Below, piece after piece: positions 8,844 through 16,585 of a DNA stretch of 64,000 nucleotides. Origin of the DNA: Streptomyces chumphonensis (GTDB taxonomy: Bacteria; Actinomycetota; Actinomycetes; Streptomycetales; Streptomycetaceae); NCBI RefSeq assembly GCF_014779715.1, contig NZ_JACXYU010000003.1, positions 372,001-436,000 on the forward strand. Direction: 5' to 3'. Numbering within the stretch: position 1 is the stretch's first letter; every line of letters begins with the position of its first letter. The notes beneath the pieces were generated by a model. That model made no database searches and was not told the origin of the DNA. It saw only the letters and a list, made by a program, of their open reading frames with translations. The translations under genes were made by a program, and so were the position numbers.

Positions 8844-11800
8844 CGGGCGACCTCCGCTCCGCGGGCCGCGGCGCGTGCGCGGAGCTCCTCGGCACGGCGC
8901 GCACCCGGCAGGTGGCCCTTGGCCCGGAACAGGGCGCGTGCCCGGCCCGCGGCGTGCGCGGCCCGCGCCCAGTCGCCCAGCTCCCCGAACACCAGGGCCG
9001 CGTCCAGGGCGGCCGTCGCCCGGACGACCGGTGAGTCGGTCTCCTCCGCCGCCGCGCGGGCCCGTTCCGCCAACCGTGCGGCCTCCCCCGACCGGCCCGC
9101 CGCGACGGCCAGCCGGGCGCGCAGCCCGTCCAGGTCCGCCGCGTCGGCGCGGGGGAGCGGTCCGGTCGTGCCACCGGCGCGCTCCGAAGGGAGGTGCCCG
9201 GCCGCCCCCGGGGCGTCGCCGCCGTCCAGCAGCAGGCGGGCGGACTCGCGTCGCGCCGCGCCCAGCAGCGCGTCGGCGCCGAGTCGCCGCGCGGCGGCGG
9301 CGGCCCGCGCGAAGAGCGCGGCGGCCTCCAGGGGGCGTCCCGCCAGCGACTCGACCGAGGCCGCGAAGAGGGGGACGACCACGCTGCTCTCCGCGTAGTG
9401 CAACCCCTCGGCCAGCCGCCGGACGTCGTCCAGGCAGGAGCGGGCTCCCGACCAGTCCTCGCCCAGCGCCAGCAGCACGGCCAGTGGACACCCCAGGGTC
9501 AGCCGGACGGTCGGCCGCGGGCCGCCGTGGGCGGCCAGCAGGTCCCGGCACCGCGCCACGGCGGTGTCCACCGGCTCCGGTCCACGCCACAGCGAGATCC
9601 CGATGGCGCCCAGGACGACGGCCCGTTCGGGTTCGGCGCGGGTGAGTTCCGCGTGCCGCAGCGCGCGGGTGAGCTGACCGTCGGCCCGCCCGTGCCGGCC
9701 CTGGAGCTGCAACTCCTGGGCGATCCGGACGCGGGCCCGGGTCTGGCCCAGGTGGTCCCCGGCGGACTCGAAGACCGGCAGCGTCTCCTCGGCGGCCGCC
9801 ACGACCTCGCCCGGAGGGGCGGTGGCCACGGCCAGCGCGAGCCGGGCGTGCGCGGCCTCGACCGGCGCGCAGCCGCGGTCCGGCACCGCGCGCAGCAGGT
9901 CGAGCCCCTCCTCGGACCGGCCGGTGGCCAGCCGCACCTCGGCCAGCGGCAGGGCCGCGCGCGTCCAACCGTCCTCGCCCTCCGTCAACAGGTCCAGGGC
10001 CCCCTGCAGCAGGACGCCGGCCCGGGCGAGGTCGGCGCGGGCCAGCGCGAGGGCGCCGGAGCGGGTGAGCAGCTCCGCGGCCCGGTGCCGCAGCGTCTCG
10101 GTGTGCTCGTCCCGCAGGCCCAGTTCGACCCGGTAGCGGTAGGCGTGGCGCAGGTGGTCGGCCACCCGCGCGTCGCCCGCCCGCCGGGCCGTCAGGAGCG
10201 CGGCGGCCTGCTCGTGGTGCCGGGCCCTGGCCCGCTTGGCCAGGGAGCGGTACGTGACCTCCTGCACCAGCCCGCTGCTGAACCGGTAGGGGCGGTCCTC
10301 GGCGGCGGGCCGGCGCAGCGGCTGCACGAGCCTGCGCCGGCTGAGCCGGGTCAGTGCGGGACGCACGGAACCGTCGTCGGCCGCCGCCGTGCCCTCCGGC
10401 CGCACCTCCCGGGCCTCCCGTCCGGGCTCCGCCCCCTCGGCGGCGGCCAACGCGCCCAGCTCGTCGGCGGTGAAGTCCCGGCCCAGCACCGACGCGAGGT
10501 CCAGCACCGCGCGTTCGGGCCGCTCCAGGGCGTCGACGCGGGCCGCGAGGAGCGCCTGGAGGGAGGGCGGCAGCGAGGCGTCCCCGTCCGGCCCCGGCCC
10601 GTCGGCTGTGGCGATCAGCTGCTCCAGGTAGAACGGGTTGCCCCCGGCGGCCTCCACGGCCCGGGCCGGAACGGCCGAACGGTGCGCGCTGACCTCGGTG
10701 AGCACGGCGGCCAGGGCCTCCGACTCCTCGGGCGGCAGCCCGGACAGCATCAGGGAACGCGAGCGCGGCCGTCCGCTGCCCCAGCCCGGGCGGCGGTCCA
10801 GCAGGTCCAGCCGCGCGGCGCACAGCAACAGCACGGCCGACAGGTCGAGTTCCTCCACCAGCCGGTCCAGCACGTCCATGAGCAGCTCACCGGCCCAGTG
10901 GCAGTCGTCGATGACGAGGACCACGGGCCGTGCCCGGGCCAGGGCGGCCAGCAGCGCCACCAGCGCGGAGCAGGTGTCCTCCACCGACGGGCTGGGCGTG
11001 CCGTCGCGCAGCAGACCCGCCTCCAGCACCGCGGTGGCCCCCCGCACCTCGGCCCGCTCGGCCGTACAGGCCGGCGACATCGGCCCGTCGAGCAGCTGCC
11101 GGACGGCCTCCGCCAGCGGCGCGAGGCTGCCGTGGTCGCCGTAGGGGCGGCAGCGGCCCGCGCCGAACGCGACGGGGGTGTCGAGCCCCGCGTGCCACTC
11201 GCGCAGCAGCCGGGTCTTGCCGACCCCCGCCTCCCCGTAGAGGGTGACGAGCTGGGCGGACTCGTCGGCGGCGACCCCGTCCAGGGCCAGGCCCAACTCG
11301 GCCCGCTCCCTGGCCCGCCCCACGTAGGGCACGTCGAAGCGACGCAGCCGCTCCGGGTCGTCCTCCTCGACCGCCAGCAGCCGGTGGGCGGTGACCGGGT
11401 CCTCCTTGCCCTTGACGCGCAGCGGCCCCACCGGTGCGACACGGGCGGCCGATCCGGCCGCCAGCAGGGTCGGCTCCCCGACGAGGATCTCGCCCCGGCC
11501 GGCGTTCTGCTCCAGTCGGGCGGCGACGTTCACCGTCTCGCCCGAGACGAGCTTCTGCCGGGTGGAGACGTCCGAGCTGGTCACCACGGGACCGGTGTTC
11601 ACCCCGATGCGCACCTGCAGCCGGACGCCGAGCGACGCGTTCAACCCGGTGTTGAGCTCCTCGACGGCCGCCAGCATGGCCAACGCCGCCCCCAGCGCGC
11701 GGCGGGCGTCGTCCTCGTGGATGACCGGGATGCCGAAGACGGCCATGACGGCGTCCCCGATGAACTTCTCCACCGTGCCGCCGAAGTCCTCGACACAGCC

Positions 11801-12010
11801 GCGCACCGCCTCGAAGTAGTCCAGCGTGACGGCGCGGAGGGTCTCCGGATCCAGGGCGCCGGAGAGCGCGGTCGAGCCGACGAGGTCGCAGAAGACGACG
11901 GTGACGACCCGGCGTTCCTCGGGCGGCGCCGTCGGGGCGCAGGAGGAGCCGCACCGCGGGCAGAAGCGTGCGTCGGCCGGCGTGGGGTGGCCGCATGAGG
12001 CACAGTGCAT
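8840..12010 (-). CDS. Zinc-ribbon, class III nucleotide cyclase, AAA/STAND ATPase, TPR-like protein
   Basis: A 1056-residue multidomain protein. The N-terminus has a zinc ribbon (Cys3, Cys6, Cys17, Cys20). A class III adenylate/guanylate cyclase domain follows (about 34-210) with metal-binding Asp42 (FCDLVGST) and Asp86 (KFIGDAVMAVFG), and VNVAARLE, so it looks catalytically competent. An ATPase domain has Walker A at about 259-267 (GEAGVGKT) and Walker B-like VLVIDDCHW about 110 residues later. The remaining ~500 residues are Ala/Leu/Arg-rich helical repeats. Such proteins sense signals in actinobacteria, but this one is placed between a radical-SAM peptide locus and a protease. The ATG at 12010 has only a weak GGGGAA upstream. 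Confidence 0.9.
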   Translation of the reverse strand: MHCASCGHPTPADARFCPRCGSSCAPTAPPEERRVVTVVFCDLVGSTALSGALDPETLRAVTLDYFEAVRGCVEDFGGTVEKFIGDAVMAVFGIPVIHEDDARRALGAALAMLAAVEELNTGLNASLGVRLQVRIGVNTGPVVTSSDVSTRQKLVSGETVNVAARLEQNAGRGEILVGEPTLLAAGSAARVAPVGPLRVKGKEDPVTAHRLLAVEEDDPERLRRFDVPYVGRARERAELGLALDGVAADESAQLVTLYGEAGVGKTRLLREWHAGLDTPVAFGAGRCRPYGDHGSLAPLAEAVRQLLDGPMSPACTAERAEVRGATAVLEAGLLRDGTPSPSVEDTCSALVALLAALARARPVVLVIDDCHWAGELLMDVLDRLVEELDLSAVLLLCAARLDLLDRRPGWGSGRPRSRSLMLSGLPPEESEALAAVLTEVSAHRSAVPARAVEAAGGNPFYLEQLIATADGPGPDGDASLPPSLQALLAARVDALERPERAVLDLASVLGRDFTADELGALAAAEGAEPGREAREVRPEGTAAADDGSVRPALTRLSRRRLVQPLRRPAAEDRPYRFSSGLVQEVTYRSLAKRARARHHEQAAALLTARRAGDARVADHLRHAYRYRVELGLRDEHTETLRHRAAELLTRSGALALARADLARAGVLLQGALDLLTEGEDGWTRAALPLAEVRLATGRSEEGLDLLRAVPDRGCAPVEAAHARLALAVATAPPGEVVAAAEETLPVFESAGDHLGQTRARVRIAQELQLQGRHGRADGQLTRALRHAELTRAEPERAVVLGAIGISLWRGPEPVDTAVARCRDLLAAHGGPRPTVRLTLGCPLAVLLALGEDWSGARSCLDDVRRLAEGLHYAESSVVVPLFAASVESLAGRPLEAAALFARAAAAARRLGADALLGAARRESARLLLDGGDAPGAAGHLPSERAGGTTGPLPRADAADLDGLRARLAVAAGRSGEAARLAERARAAAEETDSPVVRATAALDAALVFGELGDWARAAHAAGRARALFRAKGHLPGARRAEELRARAAARGAEVAR

Positions 12011-12030
12011 GACTGCTGTTCCCCGTCCCG

Positions 12031-12264
12031 TCAGAAGAGGGCTCCACCGGCGATCTCGCTGTGCGCGTGGACCTCGTCCCCGGCGTCCTCCAGCCGGGCC
12101 TTGATGTCCAGCAGCAGGGCGAGTTCGTCGACGCTGAGGCCGTGGATGAGCGTGCGCTGGTCCTCGGTGAGGGCGGCGACGTCGAAGCCCTGGGCCCGGA
12201 GCTCGCCCAGCACGTCGGGCGCCTCGGGGACGGGGTCGGGCGCGGGGCGGGTTGGCTCCGTCAA
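12031..12264 (-). CDS. Small cysteine-free protein, putative radical-SAM-modified precursor
   Basis: A 77-residue acidic protein: a Pro-rich start, a conserved-looking helical block (DVLGELRAQGFDVAAL, EDQRTLIHGLSVDELALLL, IKARLEDAGDEVHAHS) and the short tail EIAGGALF. I recall similar small proteins annotated as 'aroma-sacti cluster domain' proteins beside radical SAM genes, but cannot verify this here. It has no Cys, so sulfur-to-carbon (sactipeptide) bridging within it is impossible. The start is TTG at 12264, with GCAGGAGG six bases upstream, and it overlaps the upstream stop (TTGA). It could be a modified peptide substrate, or a scaffold protein for the enzymes. Confidence 0.7.
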   Translation of the reverse strand: MTEPTRPAPDPVPEAPDVLGELRAQGFDVAALTEDQRTLIHGLSVDELALLLDIKARLEDAGDEVHAHSEIAGGALF

Positions 12265-13001
12265 GGCGTACCTCCTGCGGTTGCCGGGGGGCCGTGGGGC
12301 GCACCGGGGCGGGGCGTGCGGGTGAGGGTGCCGAACAGCCCGAGCAGGGCGTCGACCGTGAACAGGGCGCTCACCGTCACGGTGTGCACCTGACCGGCAG
12401 TCAGGTCCAGGGCGTCGAGCAGGGCGTGGAGGTCGTCGCTGTGGCCGGTGTCCAGCGCGGCGTGCGCCCGGACGGTCCGCAGGGCGGCGGCGGGCACGCC
12501 GGCGTCCCGGACCACCCGGTCGGCGAGCCAGGGGGCCGGGGCGTTGCCCTCCAGGACCGCGATGTAGCCGAGCAGGGCGACGGGGTGGTGGTGCTCGATC
12601 CAGTAGTACTGGGCGCCGACCAGTGCCGCCACGGCGGGCGGAGGTGGCCGGCCGAGGGCTTCTCGGGGGTCGTGGCCGAGCGACGCGAGATCGTCGGCCA
12701 GCCAGTCGTCGTGTCCGCGCTCCTCCTCGATGTGGCCGGCCAGGTACCGGGCCAGCGGCTCGGCGACCGGATCGGGCCCGGGCGCCCCCGCGAGCCGGGC
12801 GCAGCGGGCGGCGGCCCGTTCCATCAGCGGTACCGAGGCGCGCACCACCCCGTGCATCACGCGCAGGTACTGCGGGTAGCGCTGGGCGAGGCCGGGCGCG
12901 TCCCACAGCGCGGCGGTGGCCGCGCGCACCGCCGGTTCGGTGAGCCGCAGCCGCGCGCGCAACGCCTCGCCCGCGGCCGGGCGGTGCCGGGGCGTGGTCA
13001 C
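12261..13001 (-). CDS. Heme-oxygenase-like iron-containing redox enzyme
   Basis: A 246-residue all-helical protein resembling the PqqC/heme-oxygenase-like non-heme iron oxidase group. Likely metal ligands are in HIEEERGHDDW (Glu and His), in the YYWIEHHHP segment, and in the late ALDTGHSDDLH segment. Members oxidise or cleave small substrates or amino-acid side chains using O2. It overlaps the radical SAM gene by GTGA and is itself overlapped by the small-protein gene, so the three are made together. A tailoring role on the same substrate is inferred. The GTG start at 13001 has no strong ribosome binding site, as expected for coupled translation; the 15-codon upstream extension is unlikely. 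Confidence 0.78.
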   Translation of the reverse strand: MTTPRHRPAAGEALRARLRLTEPAVRAATAALWDAPGLAQRYPQYLRVMHGVVRASVPLMERAAARCARLAGAPGPDPVAEPLARYLAGHIEEERGHDDWLADDLASLGHDPREALGRPPPPAVAALVGAQYYWIEHHHPVALLGYIAVLEGNAPAPWLADRVVRDAGVPAAALRTVRAHAALDTGHSDDLHALLDALDLTAGQVHTVTVSALFTVDALLGLFGTLTRTPRPGAPHGPPATAGGTP

Positions 13002-14116
13002 GGCGCGGCCCCGGGGAGTGCCACCAGGTCGGCGTAGGCCGCGCACCCGTGGCGGCGTACGTACGCCACCGGACCGGCCTCCCGCCGCCGCCGGGCGGCC
13101 CGGCGGTCCAGCAGCGCCCCGGCGGGCCCGGACGCGACCCGTGCGGCGCCCGCGAGCGCCTCCGGATGTTCGGGGAGCGCGCGGCAGCCCGCGCAGGTGC
13201 CCGCCTCACCGGCCGCCCGGGCCGCCGGGCCACCGTGGCGGGCCAGCAGCCGCAGCGGTCCGCCGCTGCGTACCGAGCGCAGCACGGGCGAGGCCAGCGT
13301 CCGCCCCCGCACCGCGCCCCAGTCGTCCTCGGCGACGTGGCCGAGCAGCAGGTGCGCCGGGACGGGGCGGCGGTCGACGACGTCCTGGTTGCAGCAGGCC
13401 ACCACGGTGCCGTCGGCCGTCACGACCGGCCAGGCGGCCATCGAGCACGGCGCGGAGCGCAGCGGGTCGAGCGGGGCCGCGACCGGGGGGCGGGTGCCGG
13501 GGCGCCCGGCGGCCCGTCCCACCGGGCGGACGGTGTTCACGAGCATCGGCACGCGGTCCTCGAACGCCCGCCGCACGGCGGCCGTCGTCTCGGCCAGGTA
13601 GGGGTCCAGCGGGTCCGTGCCGACCAGGTGGAGGCTGACGGACGTCCCGGACTCCAGCACCTCGCGCACCACCCGGAAGACGTCCGCCCGGGCCACCTCC
13701 CGTTCGTGGAAGGCGTCCACGCTCACCGACAGGTGGTCGACGGCGTCGATCGCGCGACGGACGCGGGTGGGGATCACCTCCCGGGCCCGGGACGCGCCGC
13801 GGGCCGCGCCACGGGCGAAGAAGGCGCCGGTCAGCAGCGCGCTGCGGGTCCCGGCCCGACGGGCCCGGACGGCCAGCTCGGCGCTGAGCTCCGGCATCAT
13901 CAGCGGTTCGCCGCCGGTCATCATCAGCACGTCGGGCCGGTCCTGCGGCGTGAAGGAGCCCACGAACCGCAGCAGACGGTCCGGGTCCGGCCCGCCGGCG
14001 GCCATCGTGGAGTCGGTGGAGCAGTGCGCGCAGCTCAGCGGGCAGCGCCGGGTGAGCATCATCAGCAGCCCGGCGGCGGGCTCGGGGCGCAGTGCCATGA
14101 GCTCGGCGAGTTCCAC
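12998..14116 (-). CDS. Radical SAM enzyme
   Basis: A 372-residue radical SAM protein with the cluster motif Cys25-x3-Cys29-x2-Cys32 (RRCPLSCAHC), then VLMMTGGEPLM (the GGEP motif that contacts SAM). A C-terminal Cys-containing region (CCNQDVVDRRPVP and later GTCAGCRALP) may bind an auxiliary cluster in SPASM style. It is therefore plausible as a peptide-modifying enzyme. The start is GTG at 14116, chosen over an in-frame GTG 11 codons upstream because GGGAGG lies five bases before it. It follows the SARP gene by 49 bases on the same strand and heads the run of overlapping genes down to 7.4 kb. Confidence 0.88.
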   Translation of the reverse strand: MELAELMALRPEPAAGLLMMLTRRCPLSCAHCSTDSTMAAGGPDPDRLLRFVGSFTPQDRPDVLMMTGGEPLMMPELSAELAVRARRAGTRSALLTGAFFARGAARGASRAREVIPTRVRRAIDAVDHLSVSVDAFHEREVARADVFRVVREVLESGTSVSLHLVGTDPLDPYLAETTAAVRRAFEDRVPMLVNTVRPVGRAAGRPGTRPPVAAPLDPLRSAPCSMAAWPVVTADGTVVACCNQDVVDRRPVPAHLLLGHVAEDDWGAVRGRTLASPVLRSVRSGGPLRLLARHGGPAARAAGEAGTCAGCRALPEHPEALAGAARVASGPAGALLDRRAARRRREAGPVAYVRRHGCAAYADLVALPGAAP

Positions 14117-14165
14117 GGCGGCCTCCCTTCGGCGCGGTGCCCCGCCCACTGTGGCCGGGGCGGGT

Positions 14166-15989
14166 TCAACCGGCGGCGGCCGACGGTTCGGAACCGGTAT
14201 GGGCGCTGCTCGTCACGGCGTACAGACGGGTCAGGCAGGGCAGTTCGTAGCGCACCGCGTGCGCGGTGACCTCGACGTCGGGAACGCTGAGGGCCCCCGC
14301 GTCGATGAGCGCCTCCAGCCGTCTGCGCAGCGGTTCCGCGTCGCACCGCAGCGCGGTACTGGCCTGGTGCAGCGTGAAGACCGGGCCGGACAGCGCGCCG
14401 AGGCGGCGCAGCAGCGCCCCGTTGGCCTCCGACAGGTCGCGCCAGCTCTCGGCCACCCGGCGCCGGACGTCGACGTCTCCCGCGGCCAGTTCGTCCAGCA
14501 GGGCCTCCGGGGCGCTGAGCCGGGCGGCGAACTCGCGCAGCGGCAGATGCCGCAGCACCGCGAGCTTGAGCCCGGCGGCGCGGACCGCCAGCGGTTGCCT
14601 TCCGGCCGTGGCCAGGATGGTGTCGGCGGCCGTCGGGTCACCGCACACCCGGGACGGGCCGATGAGGCGCCCGAGGAGTTCCAGCGCCTCGCCCCGGGTG
14701 AAGGGCGGCACGTCCAGGCGGTAGGCGCCGGCCAGGCCGGCCAGCCGGCAGCGCGCGGTCACCAGGACGGCGCTCTCGCCGCCGTCGGGCACCAGGGGGC
14801 GCACCGCGGCCTCGTCGGCCGCGTCGTCGAGCACCAGCAGGACGCGGTGCTGGGCGAGCCACTCGCGCCAGCGGGCGGCTGCCTCCTCGGGGTGGCCGGG
14901 GCGGGGTTCGGGGAGCCCGGCGAACCGCAGCGCTTCGGCGAGCACGTCCCGGGCCGGCCGCCGGGCGCCGTCGTCCGCGCGCATCCGCACCAGGAGCCTT
15001 CCGTCGGGGAAGCGCCGCGCGAGCCGGTGGGCCCCGTGCACGGCGAGCGCCGTCTTGCCGACGCCGACCGGCCCGGTCAGCGCGGCCAGTCGGCACCAGC
15101 CGCCGGTCAGGACGTCCGTCAGCTCCTCGACGAGTTCCCGGCGTCCGGTGAAGTCCGGCAGGTCCGCGGGGAGCAGGCACCGGGCGGTGCGCTGCGGCCG
15201 CGCGCCGGCCGGGGCGCAGTCGCCGGACAGCATGGACCGGTACAGCGCGGCCAGCGGCGGACTCGGCTCCAGACCGAGCTCGGCGGCGAGCCGCTGCCGC
15301 AGCCCGTCGTAGACGGCGAGCGCCTCCGTCTGACGGCCGGTGGCGTACAGCGCGTTCATCTGGGCGGCGATCAACCGCTCGCGCAGGGGGTGTGTTTCGG
15401 TCAGTTCGGCGGTGACGTCGGCGACGTCCCCGGCATTGCCCAGGGCCAGCTCGGCCTCCGCCCAGTCCTCGTGCGCCTGGACCCTGCGCGCCTCCAGGCG
15501 TCCGGCCTCGGCGGCGACGGCCGGTGAACCGCTCAGTTCCGCCAGCGGCGGGCCCTGCCACAGGTCCAGTGCCCTGCGCAGCAGCCGTGCGGCGGCGGCC
15601 GGGGCCCCCTGGCCCGCCGCGCTCCTCCCGGCCCGGGCCAGCTCGTTGAAGCGCAGCACGTCCACCTCGTCCGGACGGAGGCTCAGGTGGTACCCGCCGG
15701 CCTGGTGCGTCAGCCGGTCGCCGGCGCCCGCGTCGGCCAGGATCCCCCGCAGGGTGGACACGTAGACCTGGAGGTTCTTCCGCGCGGTGCGGGGCGGGGC
15801 GTCCTCCCACACCGCCTCGGTGAGCGTGCTGACGGGAACGGCGCGGTTGGGGCTGCACAGCAGCATGGCCAGAACCAGACGCTGCTTGAGTGGACCGAGG
15901 GATAAGGACGTCCCGCCGCAGCGGGCGGTCAGCGGGCCGAGGACGGTGAACCGCAAGGTCACCTGGGGCCGGGCGGGCTGAGCTTCCAT
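14166..15989 (-). CDS. SARP family regulator with NB-ARC ATPase domain
   Basis: A 607-residue AfsR-like regulator. The DNA-binding winged helix is at about residues 10-100 (FTVLGPLTARCGG, LKQRLVLAMLL, VYVSTLRGILADAG), followed by the bacterial transcriptional activation domain (about 105-250) and an NB-ARC ATPase domain with Walker A GPVGVGKTAL and Walker B VLLVLDDAAD. The C-terminal TPR region of full AfsR is missing. It sits upstream of the radical SAM operon and diverges from the lanthipeptide precursor, so it may control both. The ATG at 15989 has an AGGGGGA-type ribosome binding site. SARPs bind 11-bp-spaced repeats; a candidate lies at 16167-16199. Confidence 0.9.
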   Translation of the reverse strand: MEAQPARPQVTLRFTVLGPLTARCGGTSLSLGPLKQRLVLAMLLCSPNRAVPVSTLTEAVWEDAPPRTARKNLQVYVSTLRGILADAGAGDRLTHQAGGYHLSLRPDEVDVLRFNELARAGRSAAGQGAPAAAARLLRRALDLWQGPPLAELSGSPAVAAEAGRLEARRVQAHEDWAEAELALGNAGDVADVTAELTETHPLRERLIAAQMNALYATGRQTEALAVYDGLRQRLAAELGLEPSPPLAALYRSMLSGDCAPAGARPQRTARCLLPADLPDFTGRRELVEELTDVLTGGWCRLAALTGPVGVGKTALAVHGAHRLARRFPDGRLLVRMRADDGARRPARDVLAEALRFAGLPEPRPGHPEEAAARWREWLAQHRVLLVLDDAADEAAVRPLVPDGGESAVLVTARCRLAGLAGAYRLDVPPFTRGEALELLGRLIGPSRVCGDPTAADTILATAGRQPLAVRAAGLKLAVLRHLPLREFAARLSAPEALLDELAAGDVDVRRRVAESWRDLSEANGALLRRLGALSGPVFTLHQASTALRCDAEPLRRRLEALIDAGALSVPDVEVTAHAVRYELPCLTRLYAVTSSAHTGSEPSAAAG

Positions 15990-16166
15990 GAGCGTTCCCC
16001 CTCGGGCGGGACCGTGGCCCCTGCCAGCAGCAACGAGACTGTGCAAGTCATTCATTTCAGCTGATGCCTGGAGGAGCGTAGGTCACCCGCCGGACGAGCG
16101 CCAGGGAGCGCGCACGGCCGGAGCACGGCTCCTTCTCCCCCCGTTCACCGCCCGGACCTGGCCGGG

Positions 16167-16199
16167 ATACCGAGGCCATACCGATGCCAAGCCGTCGCC
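16167..16199 (+). promoter_or_regulatory. Three 11-bp direct repeats, candidate SARP box
   Basis: ATACCGAGGCC (16167-16177) is followed immediately by ATACCGATGCC (16178-16188), ten of eleven identical, and by a degenerate AAGCCGTCGCC (16189-16199). An 11-bp period is the hallmark of SARP binding sites. A possible -10 (TAACGT) starts at 16214 and the lanthipeptide precursor starts at 16279. The divergent SARP gene starts at 15989. Confidence 0.6.
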
Positions 16200-16278
16200 G
16201 AACGGCCTCGACCTAACGTCGAGGCACAGGCGGAACCCGCAGGTGACCGCCATCCCCGAGCGGATGAGGAGAGCGACC

Positions 16279-16437
16279 ATGTCGGAGATCAACGAGCCCA
16301 CCCCCGACGAGACCCCGGGCGTCGAGAGCGAGGAGGAGGCCGAGGTCGAGGCCCACTCCGTCAGGGAGCTCCAGGACCTGTCGGCCGACGCGCCCGACGA
16401 CGCGCTGATCAGCACCGTCAGCCTGGGGGACTGCTGA
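16279..16437 (+). CDS. Class III lanthipeptide precursor
   Basis: A 52-residue peptide directly upstream of a LanKC gene. The leader is acidic and contains VRELQDLS, matching the LxLQ-type recognition helix of class III leaders. The C-terminus ISTVSLGDC contains Ser45-x2-Ser48-x3-Cys52, exactly the S-x2-S-x3-C spacing that class III synthetases turn into labionin or lanthionine rings. Only one ring motif is present, so the product would be a short single-ring peptide. The ATG has GAGGAG seven bases upstream. The exact leader cleavage site is not evident; no dedicated protease follows. Confidence 0.88.
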   Translation: MSEINEPTPDETPGVESEEEAEVEAHSVRELQDLSADAPDDALISTVSLGDC

Positions 16438-16585
16438 CACCGGGCCACACCCGCTGATCCGCAGAACGGGGGTGGTGTGCCGTACCGGCGCCCGAGGCCG
16501 CGGCACACCACCGTCCCCCTGTCCAGGGCCTGAGGGCCGCTCGCACGGCGACGGACCACGACGACGAACAAGGTGGCGGAACGTC

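Noticed and set aside
12031..12264. Sactipeptide precursor
   Set aside because: The small protein has no Cys, so thioether bridges cannot form within it.
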